Of a stretch of 64,000 nucleotides of DNA, positions 26,081-34,746 are shown piece by piece. The position numbers and the translations under genes were made by a program. The stretch comes from Streptomyces diastaticus subsp. diastaticus. Its GTDB lineage: Bacteria; Actinomycetota; Actinomycetes; Streptomycetales; Streptomycetaceae. The notes beneath the pieces are model-generated. The model did no database searches and was not told where the DNA came from. It saw only the letters and a list, made by a program, of their open reading frames with translations. The number at the start of each line of letters is the position of its first letter. The first letter of the stretch is position 1. Location of the stretch: positions 124,001-188,000 of the forward strand of contig NZ_BLLN01000001.1 of NCBI RefSeq assembly GCF_011170125.1, in the 5' to 3' direction.

Positions 26081-27294
26081 CAGTGGTGTACGGGTTCGGG
26101 GGCGGCCGGGGTGGCGGCGGTGGGCACGGGCTCCCGGGCCGCGCGGGCCTCGTCGCGGCGCTGGAGGGCGGCCGAGAGGAGGGCCAGCAGCAGCGCGGAG
26201 CCGGCGAGCAGGGCGCCGACCCAGTTCGGGGCGGTCCAGCCGAGACCGGAGGCGATGACGAGTCCGCCGAGCCAGGCGGCCAGGGCGTTGCCCAGGTTGA
26301 AGGCGCCGATGTTGACGGCGGAGGCCAGCGTGGGGGCACCGTGGGCGTGGTCGAGGACCCGCTTCTGGAGGGGCGGCACGGTGGCGAAGCCGAGGGCGCC
26401 GATCAGGGCGAGGGTGAGCGCGGCGGCGGCCTTGTGATGCGCGGTGACGGTGAACAGGGCGAGGACCAGGGTCAGGCCGCCGAGCGAGGCGTGGAGCATC
26501 GGCATCAGCGCGCGGTCGGCGAACCTGCCACCGACCAGGTTGCCCGCGACCATGCCCAGACCGAAGAGGACCAGCAGCCAGGTCACCGAGGAGTCGGCGA
26601 AGCCGGCGACCTCGGTCATCATGGGCGCCACGTAGGTGACGGCGGCGAAGACCCCGCCGAAGCCGAGCACGGTCATCGCCATGGCCAGCAGGACCTGCGC
26701 GTTCCGGAACGCCGCCAGCTCGTGCCGCAGCCTCACCCCTTCCGGCTTCGGCAGGGCCGGGACGAGCCGGGCCACACCGAGCAGGCCGAGGACGCCGAGT
26801 CCGGCGACGACGACGAAGGTGGCCCGCCAGCCGGCGCTCTGACCGATGAGGGTGCCGAGCGGCACACCGGCCACGTTGGCGAGGGTCAGGCCGGTGAACA
26901 TCAGCGCGATGGCTCCGGCCCGTTCACGAGGGGCGACCAGGTCGGCGGCGACGACCGAGCCGATGCCGAAGAAGGCGCCGTGCGCGAGGGAGGCGACGAT
27001 CCGCCCGGCCAGCATCACGCCGAAGGCGGGGGCGGCGGCGGAGAGCAGGTTGCCCGCGACGAACAGGCCCATCAGCAGCATCAGCATGTGCTTGCGGGAG
27101 ATCTTCGTCCCGAGCACGGTCATGATCGGCGCGCCCGCGACGACGCCGAGCGCGTACCCGGTGACCAGCAGCCCGGCCGTCGGGACGGTGACGCCGAAGT
27201 CGGCGGCCACGTCGGGGAGCAGGCCCATGATCACGAACTCGGTGGTACCGATCCCGAAGGCTCCGACGGCCAGGGCCAGGAGGGCTGGAGGCAT
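26080..27294 (-). CDS. MFS transporter (AraJ/Cmx-like drug or sugar efflux)
   Basis: 404 aa, twelve TM helices. GIGTTEFVIMGLLPDVAADFGV at the N-terminus, a motif A-like loop (TVLGTKISRKHM) and motif C region (ANVAGVPLGTLIGQSAGWRATF) place it in the arabinose-efflux-permease/DHA1 group. It shares an operon with the downstream aldo/keto reductase, suggesting joint handling of a carbonyl compound. ATG start with GGAAAGG upstream, 36 residues inside the longest frame. Confidence 0.9.
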   Translation of the reverse strand: MPPALLALAVGAFGIGTTEFVIMGLLPDVAADFGVTVPTAGLLVTGYALGVVAGAPIMTVLGTKISRKHMLMLLMGLFVAGNLLSAAAPAFGVMLAGRIVASLAHGAFFGIGSVVAADLVAPRERAGAIALMFTGLTLANVAGVPLGTLIGQSAGWRATFVVVAGLGVLGLLGVARLVPALPKPEGVRLRHELAAFRNAQVLLAMAMTVLGFGGVFAAVTYVAPMMTEVAGFADSSVTWLLVLFGLGMVAGNLVGGRFADRALMPMLHASLGGLTLVLALFTVTAHHKAAAALTLALIGALGFATVPPLQKRVLDHAHGAPTLASAVNIGAFNLGNALAAWLGGLVIASGLGWTAPNWVGALLAGSALLLALLSAALQRRDEARAAREPVPTAATPAAPEPVHH

Positions 27295-27389
27295 GGGTGT
27301 GCCTTTCCTGGAAGGGGAGGGAGAAGCGCTGCTCCGAGGAGCTCGACCCGACAGGACGGGTAACCGCTGACAGCGCCTTACAAGCGGAC

Positions 27390-27419
27390 ACACTAATTGC
27401 ACACGCGGGATGATTGCAA
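27390..27419 (-). promoter_or_regulatory. Promoter of the MFS/aldo-keto reductase operon
   Basis: On the minus strand, TTGCAA (27414-27419), 18-bp spacer, TAGTGT (27390-27395): a good vegetative promoter. GCTTGCAA, GTGCAATTAGT and CTTGTAAG repeat around it at roughly 20-bp spacing and may bind an unlinked repressor. The predicted leader is about 90 nt. Confidence 0.6.
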
Positions 27420-27461
27420 GCGCGGGCTATTAGTGAAGGGGCTTCTCCCGCCCCCCTCTCC

Positions 27462-28115
27462 TCACCCGTCCGCCCCCGCGAACATCTCGATGAGGCCGCA
27501 GGGGGCGCGGCCGCCGACGCAGAGGGTGAGAACCTTCTCGGCGTCGGCGGCGGTCCTGGCGCCGCGCGGGAAGAGCGCCGCCTCGTACGCGGCGAGGGCC
27601 GCCTCGACGTCGCCGGGAGGGGCCGCGAGAGCCTCGCCGAGTCCGGCGCCGTCGGGCAGGGCGAGGTTGGCGCCCTCACCGGAGGGCGGCACGAGGTGGG
27701 CGGCGTCGCCGAGCAGGGCGACGCCCGGGACCCGCGCCCAACGGTGCCCGGCGGGCAGGCGTGCGGGAGGCGTACGACCGGGGCGGTGTCCCCGTCGGTG
27801 ACGAGGGCGGTCAGCTCCGGCGCCCACCCCCTCGAACTCCTCGGCGACGCACCGTACGACCGCGGACGGGTCGGCGAGGTCGGCGGCGTCGGCCCACGCC
27901 CGGCCCCGGGCGAGCTGCACGTAGGTGTGCAGCACCCCGCCCGGCTCGCGGTGGGCGACGATCCCCCTGCCCGGCACCAGCGCCGTCATCGAGCCGCCAC
28001 CGACCACCTTCGCGCCGGGATGGCGCGCGTCACCGTCGAAGAGCCACGTCTCCACGAAGACCACGCCGACATAACGAGGTGTCGCCGCCGAGGCCAGGGG
28101 GCGCACGCGTCGGAA
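27462..28115 (-). pseudogene. FAD-dependent monooxygenase (TetX/PHBH-like), N-terminally deleted and frameshifted
   Basis: Homology starts abruptly at RVRPLAS..TPRYVGVVFVETWL and runs through VPGRGIVAHREPGG to the flavin-binding VPGVALLGDAAHLVPPSGEGANLALPDG and a normal C-terminus. The first 130 or so residues with the GxGxxG FAD motif are missing. Between about 27830 and 27760 homology (WAPELTALVTDGDTAPVVRLPH) sits in another frame and then returns, so two compensating indels are present. The 5' end abuts the remains of a divergent TetR gene. Confidence 0.8.
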
Positions 28116-28700
28116 CCGCTCGACACGGTGGGCGAGCGCGGCCTCACCTTCCGCGCGCTGGCGGAGCGCCGCGCGACCGGACCCGGGGCGATCTACTGGC
28201 ACGTCACCGGCAGGGCGGAACCGCTGACCGCCGCCCCCGACGCCGTCATCGCCCCCGCCGCCTCACCGGCCGACCCCGCAGCGGCCCCGCGGGAAGCCCC
28301 TCCGCACGCTCACGCTCGGCGTCTTCGACGCGCTGGACGCCCACCCCCGTGGGTCGGCCCGCAGCTCGACTTCACCGAAAGCCGGTCCCCCTGCTCCGGG
28401 TCTTCGAGCGCGTCGGCCGCCAGGTCGAGGCGCTGGGCGTGCCGGAGACCGCCCGGTTCACCTCCGCGCCGGCACTGATGAGCTACATCCTCGGGGTGGC
28501 GGGGCAGGACGCCGCGAGCAGCCGGTCGGTGCCCCCGGCACCGACCGCACCGCCCACCTCGACGCCGTCGCCGTCGCCGACACCTGGGGCGAACTCGACG
28601 CCGAGCATTACCCGTTCACCCGAGGCGTCACAGGGCAGCTCAGGGCCGGCCCCGCCCGCGAAAAGTTCCTGGCCGGCGTCGGCCTGATCCTCACCGGCAA
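28116..28700 (+). pseudogene. TetR-family regulator remnant
   Basis: LDTVGERGLTFRALAERRATGPGAIYWHVTG is the N-terminal HTH of a TetR regulator lacking its first helix. Later pieces in other frames include PLLRVFERVGRQVEALGVPETARFTSAPALMSYILGVAGQ and HLDAVAVADTWGELDAEHYPFTRG. At least three frameshifts separate them. Such regulators are normally divergent from the FAD monooxygenase they control; here the two truncated 5' ends meet at about 28115. Confidence 0.75.
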
Positions 28701-28717
28701 CGCGGCCCTGCGGTGGA

Positions 28718-29380
28718 TCAGCTCACCGCCGGGTCGCCGGACTCCTGCGCCTGCGGAGCGGCGGCACCGCGCGGGAACGACACCTCGACACGGCGGTTCT
28801 TCATCCGGCCGGCCTCGGTGGAGTTGTCGGCGATCGGGTAGTCCTCGCTGTAGCCGCGCACCTCGTAGGTGACACTCGGTCCGAGTGTCCTCACCAGTTC
28901 CTCGTGGACGGCGTCGGCACGGTTCTTCGACAGCTTCTTCCCGTGCTCGTACGAGCCGAGGTCGTCGGTGAACCCGAACACCCGCACCTTGTTCGCCTGC
29001 TGAGCCTGCGCCTCCTCGGCGATGGCCTGGATGCGGCCGCGAGCCTCCGGGTTCAGCTTGGCGCTGTCCTTGCCGAACAGGACCTCGGCCTGGAGTGCGA
29101 ACTTCACATCGGTGTTGGTGTCCTCACGGCGCTCCTCGCCTCCCAGATCCTCCACCACCGACTTGATGTCCAGCACCTTCGGCGGCGCGAGTTTCGCCCC
29201 GTCCGCCAGCTTCAGCCCCGCGCTGTCCTCGGAGATCCGCGGGGGCGGAGAACTGGTCGTGCTGCCGGGCGGCGCCACGGGGTCGTCATCGTCGGCATGG
29301 GCCGCGTGCAGGGGCAGAGCGAGCGAGAGAACCAGCGAGCAGGCGAGAGTGGCCAGAGCGACATGGCGTGCTGGTTTCAT
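28718..29380 (-). CDS. Secreted OmpA-domain protein (Tad locus)
   Basis: 220 aa. Signal peptide (about 1-30, ending AAHA), an acidic/Pro-Ser linker, then a C-terminal OmpA-like domain (about 95-205): EVLFGKDSAKLNPEARGRIQAIA, VFGFTDDLGSYEHGKKLSKNRADAVHEEL and NRRVEVSF. The NxxLSxxRA-type helix contacts peptidoglycan diaminopimelate in this family. As last gene of the Tad locus it may anchor the pilus machinery to the wall. It follows the lipoprotein gene by 6 nt. Confidence 0.87.
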   Translation of the reverse strand: MKPARHVALATLACSLVLSLALPLHAAHADDDDPVAPPGSTTSSPPPRISEDSAGLKLADGAKLAPPKVLDIKSVVEDLGGEERREDTNTDVKFALQAEVLFGKDSAKLNPEARGRIQAIAEEAQAQQANKVRVFGFTDDLGSYEHGKKLSKNRADAVHEELVRTLGPSVTYEVRGYSEDYPIADNSTEAGRMKNRRVEVSFPRGAAAPQAQESGDPAVS

Positions 29381-29386
29381 CGGGGG

Positions 29387-29965
29387 TCACCCCTCGGAGA
29401 TTTCGATGGTGGCGGGGGGCATGGTGGGGACTTGCAGTTGGACCTTGGACGTCTCATCGGGGGGAGCCGGGAACTGGGCGAACCAGTCAACAGACTCGTT
29501 GGAGTCAATTCCCCCTTCGAACAGCGTGCATAGGCATCGCCCTCCCGTATCCCGAAGGATCAGGTACTTCTTTTTACCAACCGCGTCGACGATGGTCGCC
29601 CCCGCCATGGACCCAGCACTCTTACTCAACTCGCTTTCATCACTCTTCCATTCCCCCGCCGTCCAAAATGAACCCTTGCCATTCGTCACTTTTCCGGAGA
29701 CGGTGAGAAACCCACCCCCGTCCCGGACTGCCGAATCGACCGTGAGAGTGATTCCATTTCCATTCACCTCAGCAAGTGGGCCATCCTCGGGGGCGCTGCG
29801 GCCAACGTCAGCCGAGGGCGCCTTCGATACCTCCGCACTCGGAACCTTCGCATCCTCTCCCTCTCCCTCACTCCCTCCACAGGCGGAGATGGCGAAGGAG
29901 AGCGTCACAGCGCAGGCCGCAGCCATAACGCGATGACGGCTTCCAGTAAAGCCACGAAGATCCAT
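29387..29965 (-). CDS. Putative lipoprotein of the Tad locus
   Basis: 192 aa. Lipobox AISAC with Cys29 and an acidic linker precede a small beta-rich domain (GITLTVDSAVRDGGGFLTVSGKV to LQLQVPTMPPATIEISEG) containing a CLC motif. No family was recognised. Base composition is visibly less GC-rich than the surroundings. RBS AGGGAG lies 9 nt upstream of the ATG. It sits 29 nt after the disrupted TadG-like gene and 6 nt before the OmpA-domain gene, so it belongs to the same transcription unit. Confidence 0.75.
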   Translation of the reverse strand: MDLRGFTGSRHRVMAAACAVTLSFAISACGGSEGEGEDAKVPSAEVSKAPSADVGRSAPEDGPLAEVNGNGITLTVDSAVRDGGGFLTVSGKVTNGKGSFWTAGEWKSDESELSKSAGSMAGATIVDAVGKKKYLILRDTGGRCLCTLFEGGIDSNESVDWFAQFPAPPDETSKVQLQVPTMPPATIEISEG

Positions 29966-29994
29966 TACCAGAGACTCCCTCTAAACGTGCAGGC

Positions 29995-30296
29995 TCACCC
30001 AACTAGCCGAGCTGCGAACATTTCGTCGACTTCCGGAAGGTCACTCTCGTCGAAATCTTCCGGATCGATGACGAAGCGTTCGCCATCGCAGCGGAAGGCG
30101 ACCTCATCGTCCGGATCAATTCCTTCCTCCACCGCACAACGCGGCTCAACCGCCGCGACAGCTTCAGCGCTCGCTTTGGCAGTCTCAGTCCCGGGGACAA
30201 CAGATTCCCCCACCGCATCCACGTTCCGCACTCGAGCCCAGAAAGCTGGAAGATTCTTCCTCGATTCCACCCTGAAGCCAACCAGGTCAGCCCCAT
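29995..30296 (-). pseudogene. TadG-like protein, C-terminal part (split by IS5 element)
   Basis: Encodes about 100 residues (NGADLVGFRVESRKN to MFAARLVG, with an acidic DPEDFDESDLPEVDE stretch). Joined through one TTA duplication to 31157-31460 it gives 606 nt, 202 codons, in one frame. On its own it has no natural start. The extracytoplasmic domain is not a recognised family. Confidence 0.85.
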
Positions 30297-30299
30297 TTA
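30297..30299. repeat. Target-site duplication TTA, left copy
   Basis: TTA matches 31157-31159; 3-bp TTA-type duplications fit the IS427 group of the IS5 family. Confidence 0.8.
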
Positions 30300-31156
30300 G
30301 AGGCCATCTCATTTGGGGCACTCGGTATTCTGTGCGTCATGGTGGGGATCGTTGAGCGGTTGGTGCCGGACGAGTTGTGGGAGTTGTTCCAGCGGGTGGT
30401 GCCGGAGGCGCCGTCGCGACCTCAGGGCGGTGGTCGGCGTCGGCACGGCGACCGGGAGGTGCTGGCCGCGATCGTCTTCGTAGCCACGTCGGGTTGTACC
30501 TGGCAGCAGCTGCCGTCGGCGTCGTTTGGCCCGTCCGGAGCGACTGCTCACCGACGGTTCTCGGAGTGGTCGAAGGCCAGGGTGTGGGCCAAACTCCACC
30601 GCCTGGTTCTCGACGAACTCGGTGCCCGCGGGGAGCTGGACTGGTCGCGGTGCGCAATCGACTCGGTGAACATGCGGGCCCTGAAAAGGGGGACCTGACG
30701 GGTCCGAATCCTGTCGACCGGGGCAAGTACGGCTCGAAGATCCACCTGGTCACGGAACGGTCGGGTCTGCCCGTCTCCGTCGGCATCTCCGGGGCCAACC
30801 TCCACGACAGCCAGGCACTGATCCCGCTCGTGAAGGGCATCCCGCCAATCCGCTCGCGGCGCGGCCGACGACGGCGCAAGCCCGGCAAGCTTCACGCCGA
30901 CAAGGGCTACGACTATGCCCATCTGCGGCGATGGTTACGCGAGCGAGGTATCACCCACCGCATCGCCCGTAAGGGAGTCGAGTCCTCGCAACGGCTGGGC
31001 CGTCACCGCTGGACCGTGGAACGCACCATGGCCTGGCTTGCCGGCTGCCGCCGCCTCCACCGACGCTACGAACGCAAGGCCGACCACTTCCTCGCCTTCA
31101 CCAGCATCGCCTGCACTCTCATCTGCTACCGCAGGCTCACCAAATGAGATGACTTC
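30300..31156 (+). mobile_element. IS5-family (IS427-group) insertion sequence, 857 bp
   Basis: 17-bp terminal inverted repeats (left GAGGCCATCTCATTTGG; right, read inward, GAAGTCATCTCATTTGG) differ at two positions. TTA duplications flank it. It has two overlapping transposase frames, the usual layout of this group. It is inserted in the TadG-like gene, in the opposite orientation. Confidence 0.93.
30339..31147 (+). CDS. IS5-family transposase, probable -1 frameshift product
   Basis: The first frame (30339-30698) reads LVPDELWELFQRVVPEAP to IDSVNMRALKRGT-stop. The second, in the -1 frame, continues DLTGPNPVDRGKYGSKIHLV to CYRRLTK at 31147. A GGGGG run at 30688-30692 sits exactly where ALKRG meets DLTGP, so -1 slippage yields the family-typical junction and a 269-aa DDE transposase (Asp in CAIDSVN, Asp in HADKGYD, Glu in RWTVERTMAW). 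The length and motifs look complete. Confidence 0.88.
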
Positions 31157-31460
31157 TTAAGGAAGCTAGACGGCTGGCCTCCACCTCCGCCCCATCACCG
31201 ACAGCGGACTCCGCATACAACCATTCCAACCATCCGTCACCGTCGCCGATCGATTCCACGAGTCCGTCGAAAAGGGCAAGACGAGACTCCTGCGCTGCAG
31301 CCAATGCCGCCGCATCAGCGGCAGACTGTGCGCCATTTCTGGCCACCGCCGCTTGAGCAAATGCAAAGAAGGCGAATGCAACGAAGAGTAGCATCCCAGA
31401 AATCCAGATAAATAGAGGCAAGGCCTGCCCCTGGTCAAGACGCCGGGTATCGACAGTCAA
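31157..31460 (-). pseudogene. TadG-like protein, N-terminal part (split by IS5 element)
   Basis: DQGQALPLFIWISGMLLFVAFAFFAFAQ is a TadE/TadG-type N-terminal membrane anchor, followed by NGAQSAADAAALAAAQES, the classic TadG-like helix. The likely TTG start at 31460 overlaps the stop of the Flp-like gene (TTGA). The frame reads into the IS5 element after Ala-Ser-Leu. The restored protein would be 201 aa: a surface minor pilin/assembly protein. Includes the right TTA duplication copy. Confidence 0.85.
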
Positions 31461-31684
31461 CGGCCGACGACGTCGCTGACCGCCTTCCCGATGGCTTCGG
31501 AAATCTTCGCATCCAAGGCCAGTCGATCGATCAGAACGAAGATCCCCGCGATCAGAATCATCAACCCCGCGTACTCCACGAAGCCCGCGCCCCGGTCGCG
31601 GTTCGCCCTGTTCAGGGCGCGGGTGGTCCAGGTCTGGGCCGCCCGGTGCAGGGCCAGTGCTGCCCTCAAGGTCGAGTTCCTCAT
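31457..31684 (-). CDS. Flp-type pilin-like small membrane protein
   Basis: 75 aa. A basic N-terminal half precedes GAGFVEYAGLMILIAGIFVLID, a Flp-like hydrophobic helix with the Glu-Tyr pair seen near the N-terminus of mature Flp pilins, then an amphipathic tail. In a Tad locus this is the best candidate for the major pilin, with prepilin-type cleavage expected just before the helix; no prepilin peptidase gene lies in the window. It overlaps the TadG-like gene by TTGA. Confidence 0.75.
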   Translation of the reverse strand: MRNSTLRAALALHRAAQTWTTRALNRANRDRGAGFVEYAGLMILIAGIFVLIDRLALDAKISEAIGKAVSDVVGR

Positions 31685-31918
31685 GGTGGGGGCCTCCTTG
31701 GTCGGGGGTGCTTCGGGGACGGTATGAGGTGGTGCGGCGAACGGAGGAGGGCCCGGGGGCCCACACGGGGACCCAAGCGGGGTGGGAACCGGTGCCGGAG
31801 GTGGGACGTGCCCTTTGGCCGGGGGTACAAGGGCGCGCGGGCCGACCGGAGCCGCAACCGGAGGCCCGGGTGGGCCGGTCCGGGCCGGCGTCGGTGCCCG
31901 GGGCAGGGGGCTGCCGGT

Positions 31919-32767
31919 TCATCGCGGTGCCGTCCTGGGGGACGAGGACGGGTTGGTGCCCAGCCACGTCGCTATGGCGGCGCTGCGGTTGGGGGCGTGG
32001 AGTTTGGCGAAGATGCGGTTGATGTGGTTCTTGACGGTCTTCTCACTGATGAAGCACGTCGCCGCTATCTGCTGGTTGCTCATCCCCGAGGCGATCAGTT
32101 CCATGACCTCGACCTCCCGTGAACTCAGCCCGTGCGCTGCCCTGTTCGACTCTCCCACAGCGGATTGCAGTCGCGAAGGGGGTTCGGCGGAGGTTGGCGG
32201 GTTCGAGACGGGTGGCCGGTGGGGGACGGCCGGCGCGACAAAGTGGGCGAGGAGGGCGTTCCTGGCGGACGGGGTGAGGTGCGCGTGGCCCTCGTGGGCG
32301 TCGCGTACGGCGCGGGCCAGTTGGTCGGCGGTGAACTCGCCGTGCACGAGGTAGCCGACGGCGCCCAGCCCGAGGGCGCGTTGGACGGTGTCGCGTTCGC
32401 GGCTGTAGGTGAGCATCAGGACGGGGGCGAGGCGGACCAGGTGCGGCAGGGCGGCGAGGCCGTCGACGCCGGGCATGCGCACGTCCAGGAGGACCACGTC
32501 GGGCCGGTGGTGGCGGGTGGCCGCGAGGGCGCGGTGGCCGTCACCGGCCTCGGCGACGACACGGATGCCGGGGCGGGCGCCGAGCAGGGCGCTGAGTCCG
32601 GCGCGGACGACCTGGTTGTCGTCGGCGACGACCACGCGCAGGGTCCGGCCCCCGGGCGCGGGGTGGGGGCGGAGAGGGGCCGTGCGCGGGTCCGGGCGGG
32701 TGCGGGTGGTGCGCGCTTCGGGTGCGGCGGTTCGGCCGTGTGCCTCGGTGTGGGGTGCGTCCGGCAT
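31919..32767 (-). CDS. NarL/LuxR-family response regulator
   Basis: 282 aa. An extra Pro/Arg-rich N-terminus (1-42), a receiver domain with acidic pair Asp49-Asp50, phospho-acceptor Asp95 in VVLLDVRMPG and Thr in LMLTYSRE, then a LuxR HTH (LSSREVEVMELIASGMSNQQIA.. KTVKNHINRIF, about 215-262). It lies 83 bp downstream of the histidine kinase gene, so they form a two-component pair inside the Tad locus that probably regulates pilus gene expression. Confidence 0.9.
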   Translation of the reverse strand: MPDAPHTEAHGRTAAPEARTTRTRPDPRTAPLRPHPAPGGRTLRVVVADDNQVVRAGLSALLGARPGIRVVAEAGDGHRALAATRHHRPDVVLLDVRMPGVDGLAALPHLVRLAPVLMLTYSRERDTVQRALGLGAVGYLVHGEFTADQLARAVRDAHEGHAHLTPSARNALLAHFVAPAVPHRPPVSNPPTSAEPPSRLQSAVGESNRAAHGLSSREVEVMELIASGMSNQQIAATCFISEKTVKNHINRIFAKLHAPNRSAAIATWLGTNPSSSPRTAPR

Positions 32768-32850
32768 GGTGGCCTCCTCTCGGGGCGGGGTCGGTGGTGC
32801 TCCGTCCGGATGTGAGCGGTCCGGGTGTGGTGCTCGCGTTAAGAGTGTCC

Positions 32851-34746
32851 TCAGTCCGGGGTCTTCGTGGGTGGGTTTTGGTCGGATAGGTGTTCCCGCC
32901 GGGCGGAAGGGGGCGTTCCTGGCGCGGGCGGGGTCGGTGGGCGGCGCGGGGGCGGTGGCGCCGCGTCCAGTCCGGCGAGGGGCAGCTCCAGCCGTACCTC
33001 CGTGCCGGGGTGGTGTGTCGCCGGGTCGTCGGCGGGTCCCACGCGGAGCCGGCCGCCGATCGCGGTGGCGCGTTCCGCCATGCCGACGAGACCGAAGTGG
33101 CCGGTCTCGGCGGCGGAGCGGAGCGTGAGACCGGCCGGGAGTCCGGGGCCGCCGTCGGTGACGGTGAGGCGCAGGGAACGGCTGGTGGCGGCGAGGCTGA
33201 CCCGGGTGGGGCCGGCGGCGTGGCGGTGGGCGTTCTCCACGGCTTCGGCGGCGATGGCCAGCAGGTGCCCGGCGACGGCGTGGGGCACGGGCGGCAGGGG
33301 CCCGGCCGTGCTGAGGGGTGTGCCGGGCGGCAGCCCCGCGCGCAGGGTCTCGGCGAGGTCGACGGGGTCGGTGGGGTCGGCCGCGTCGTGGCGCAGCCCG
33401 GCCAGCAGGTCACGGGAGTCGGCGGCAGCACGGCGGGCGGCGGCGGCGACCTGGACGGCGCGGTCGCGGAGGGTGTCGGGCGGCAGGTGGCCGGTGCCTT
33501 CGGCGAGGGCGTCGGCGGTGAGGGCGAGGCCGTGCAGGGTCTTGGCGAGGGAGTCGTGCAGGTCGCGGGCGAGGCGGGCGCGTTCGGCCTCGACGGCGCC
33601 GGCCACGGCGAGCCGGGCGTTGGCCTCGGCGAGGGCTGTGGTGGCGGCGCCGAAGCGGAACATGAGGTTGCGCAGGGTCACCCCGGTGATTCCGGCGGCG
33701 ACGCAGAAGCCGGCGACGAGAAGGGTGCTCGCGCCGCTGGTGAGGGCGTCGCCCCAGGCACGGTGGGCGATGAGGAGGACGACGAGCTGGCAGCCGGTGA
33801 GGACGCCGGAGCCACGCCAGCCGTAGAGGAGGCCGGCGAGGAGCGGGGTGCAGGCGGCGGCGTAGCCGAGCGGGGAGGCGGGTGAGGCGGTGAGGAGGAG
33901 GACGGCGCCGATGAACAGGTCGAGGCCGAGCAGGGCGGGGTGGCGCAGGACGGCGGGGCCGAACCGCTCCCAGTCGCGGAGCATGGCGTAGGAGGCCATG
34001 AAGCCGGTGACCGCGGCGGCGAGGACGAGGTAGCGGGCGGCGCCGTCGGCGGCGTTCTGCAGGGCGAAGGGGGTGCCGAGGGCGATCAGGGCGAGGCGGA
34101 CACCGAAGACCTGGCGGCAGAGGGCCTGGAGGGCGCTGAGCTGCACGCGGGGGCTGGGGGCGGGGGCGTCGTCGGCGAGGGCGGAGGCGGTGGGGCCGGG
34201 GTCGGGCTCGTGGCCGCCGTACAGGGTGGGCGGGGCGGTCGGGGGCTGGCGGGGCGGGCGGCCCGGTGCGGCGGCGCGCCCCCATTCCGTACGGTCCCGT
34301 CGGCCGGGCGGGGTGGAGCGGGGCAGCCGGTACGGGCCCAGGCCGAACACCCGGTGCGTCTCCCGCCCGGCCGAGGGGGCCGGGCGGGGCTTCGCGGCCT
34401 CGGGCGCGTCGGTACGCGAGGGCCTGGGGGCAGGGGCCGGCCGCCCGTCCGCGTACGGGGTCGCGGCGTACGGGCCCTCGTCGGGGTCGGGTGGCTGTCG
34501 CCTGTCCCGGGCGTCCCGGGCCAGCGGGAAGGACGCGCCGGCGGCTTCCCCGGCGCCTCCGGCCCCCCGCGCCCTGCGCTCCTCCGGCGGGAAGGCCCCG
34601 TCGCCAGGCGTCCTCCGGTTCACCCGGCCGGCGTTCCCCGCCTGGGCCGGGCCCCCGTCGGCACCCTCGTACGCCTCGTGCGCGCCGGGGCCCGCGTGCT
34701 CCTCGGGGCCCTCGTGGCCGCCCTCGGCCCCCCGGTCCCCGTTCAT
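32851..34746 (-). CDS. Membrane sensor histidine kinase (HisKA_3) with long disordered N-terminus
   Basis: 631 aa. Residues 1-200 are low-complexity Pro/Arg/Gly-rich sequence; 205-355 hold about five to six TM helices. A HisKA_3 box (ERARLARDLHDSLAKTLHG, His397) and a HATPase domain (ENAHRH, GGPGLPAG, GHFGLVGMAERA) follow. The start overlaps the tadC stop by ATGA, so it is co-translated with the pilus platform genes. The upstream ATG fixes the long N-terminus, but a later internal start cannot be excluded. Confidence 0.87.
   Translation of the reverse strand: MNGDRGAEGGHEGPEEHAGPGAHEAYEGADGGPAQAGNAGRVNRRTPGDGAFPPEERRARGAGGAGEAAGASFPLARDARDRRQPPDPDEGPYAATPYADGRPAPAPRPSRTDAPEAAKPRPAPSAGRETHRVFGLGPYRLPRSTPPGRRDRTEWGRAAAPGRPPRQPPTAPPTLYGGHEPDPGPTASALADDAPAPSPRVQLSALQALCRQVFGVRLALIALGTPFALQNAADGAARYLVLAAAVTGFMASYAMLRDWERFGPAVLRHPALLGLDLFIGAVLLLTASPASPLGYAAACTPLLAGLLYGWRGSGVLTGCQLVVLLIAHRAWGDALTSGASTLLVAGFCVAAGITGVTLRNLMFRFGAATTALAEANARLAVAGAVEAERARLARDLHDSLAKTLHGLALTADALAEGTGHLPPDTLRDRAVQVAAAARRAAADSRDLLAGLRHDAADPTDPVDLAETLRAGLPPGTPLSTAGPLPPVPHAVAGHLLAIAAEAVENAHRHAAGPTRVSLAATSRSLRLTVTDGGPGLPAGLTLRSAAETGHFGLVGMAERATAIGGRLRVGPADDPATHHPGTEVRLELPLAGLDAAPPPPRRPPTPPAPGTPPSARREHLSDQNPPTKTPD

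Noticed and set aside
21097..31156. Composite transposon between the two insertion sequences
   Set aside because: The elements belong to different families (IS481 and IS5) and each has its own simple target duplication, so they inserted independently.
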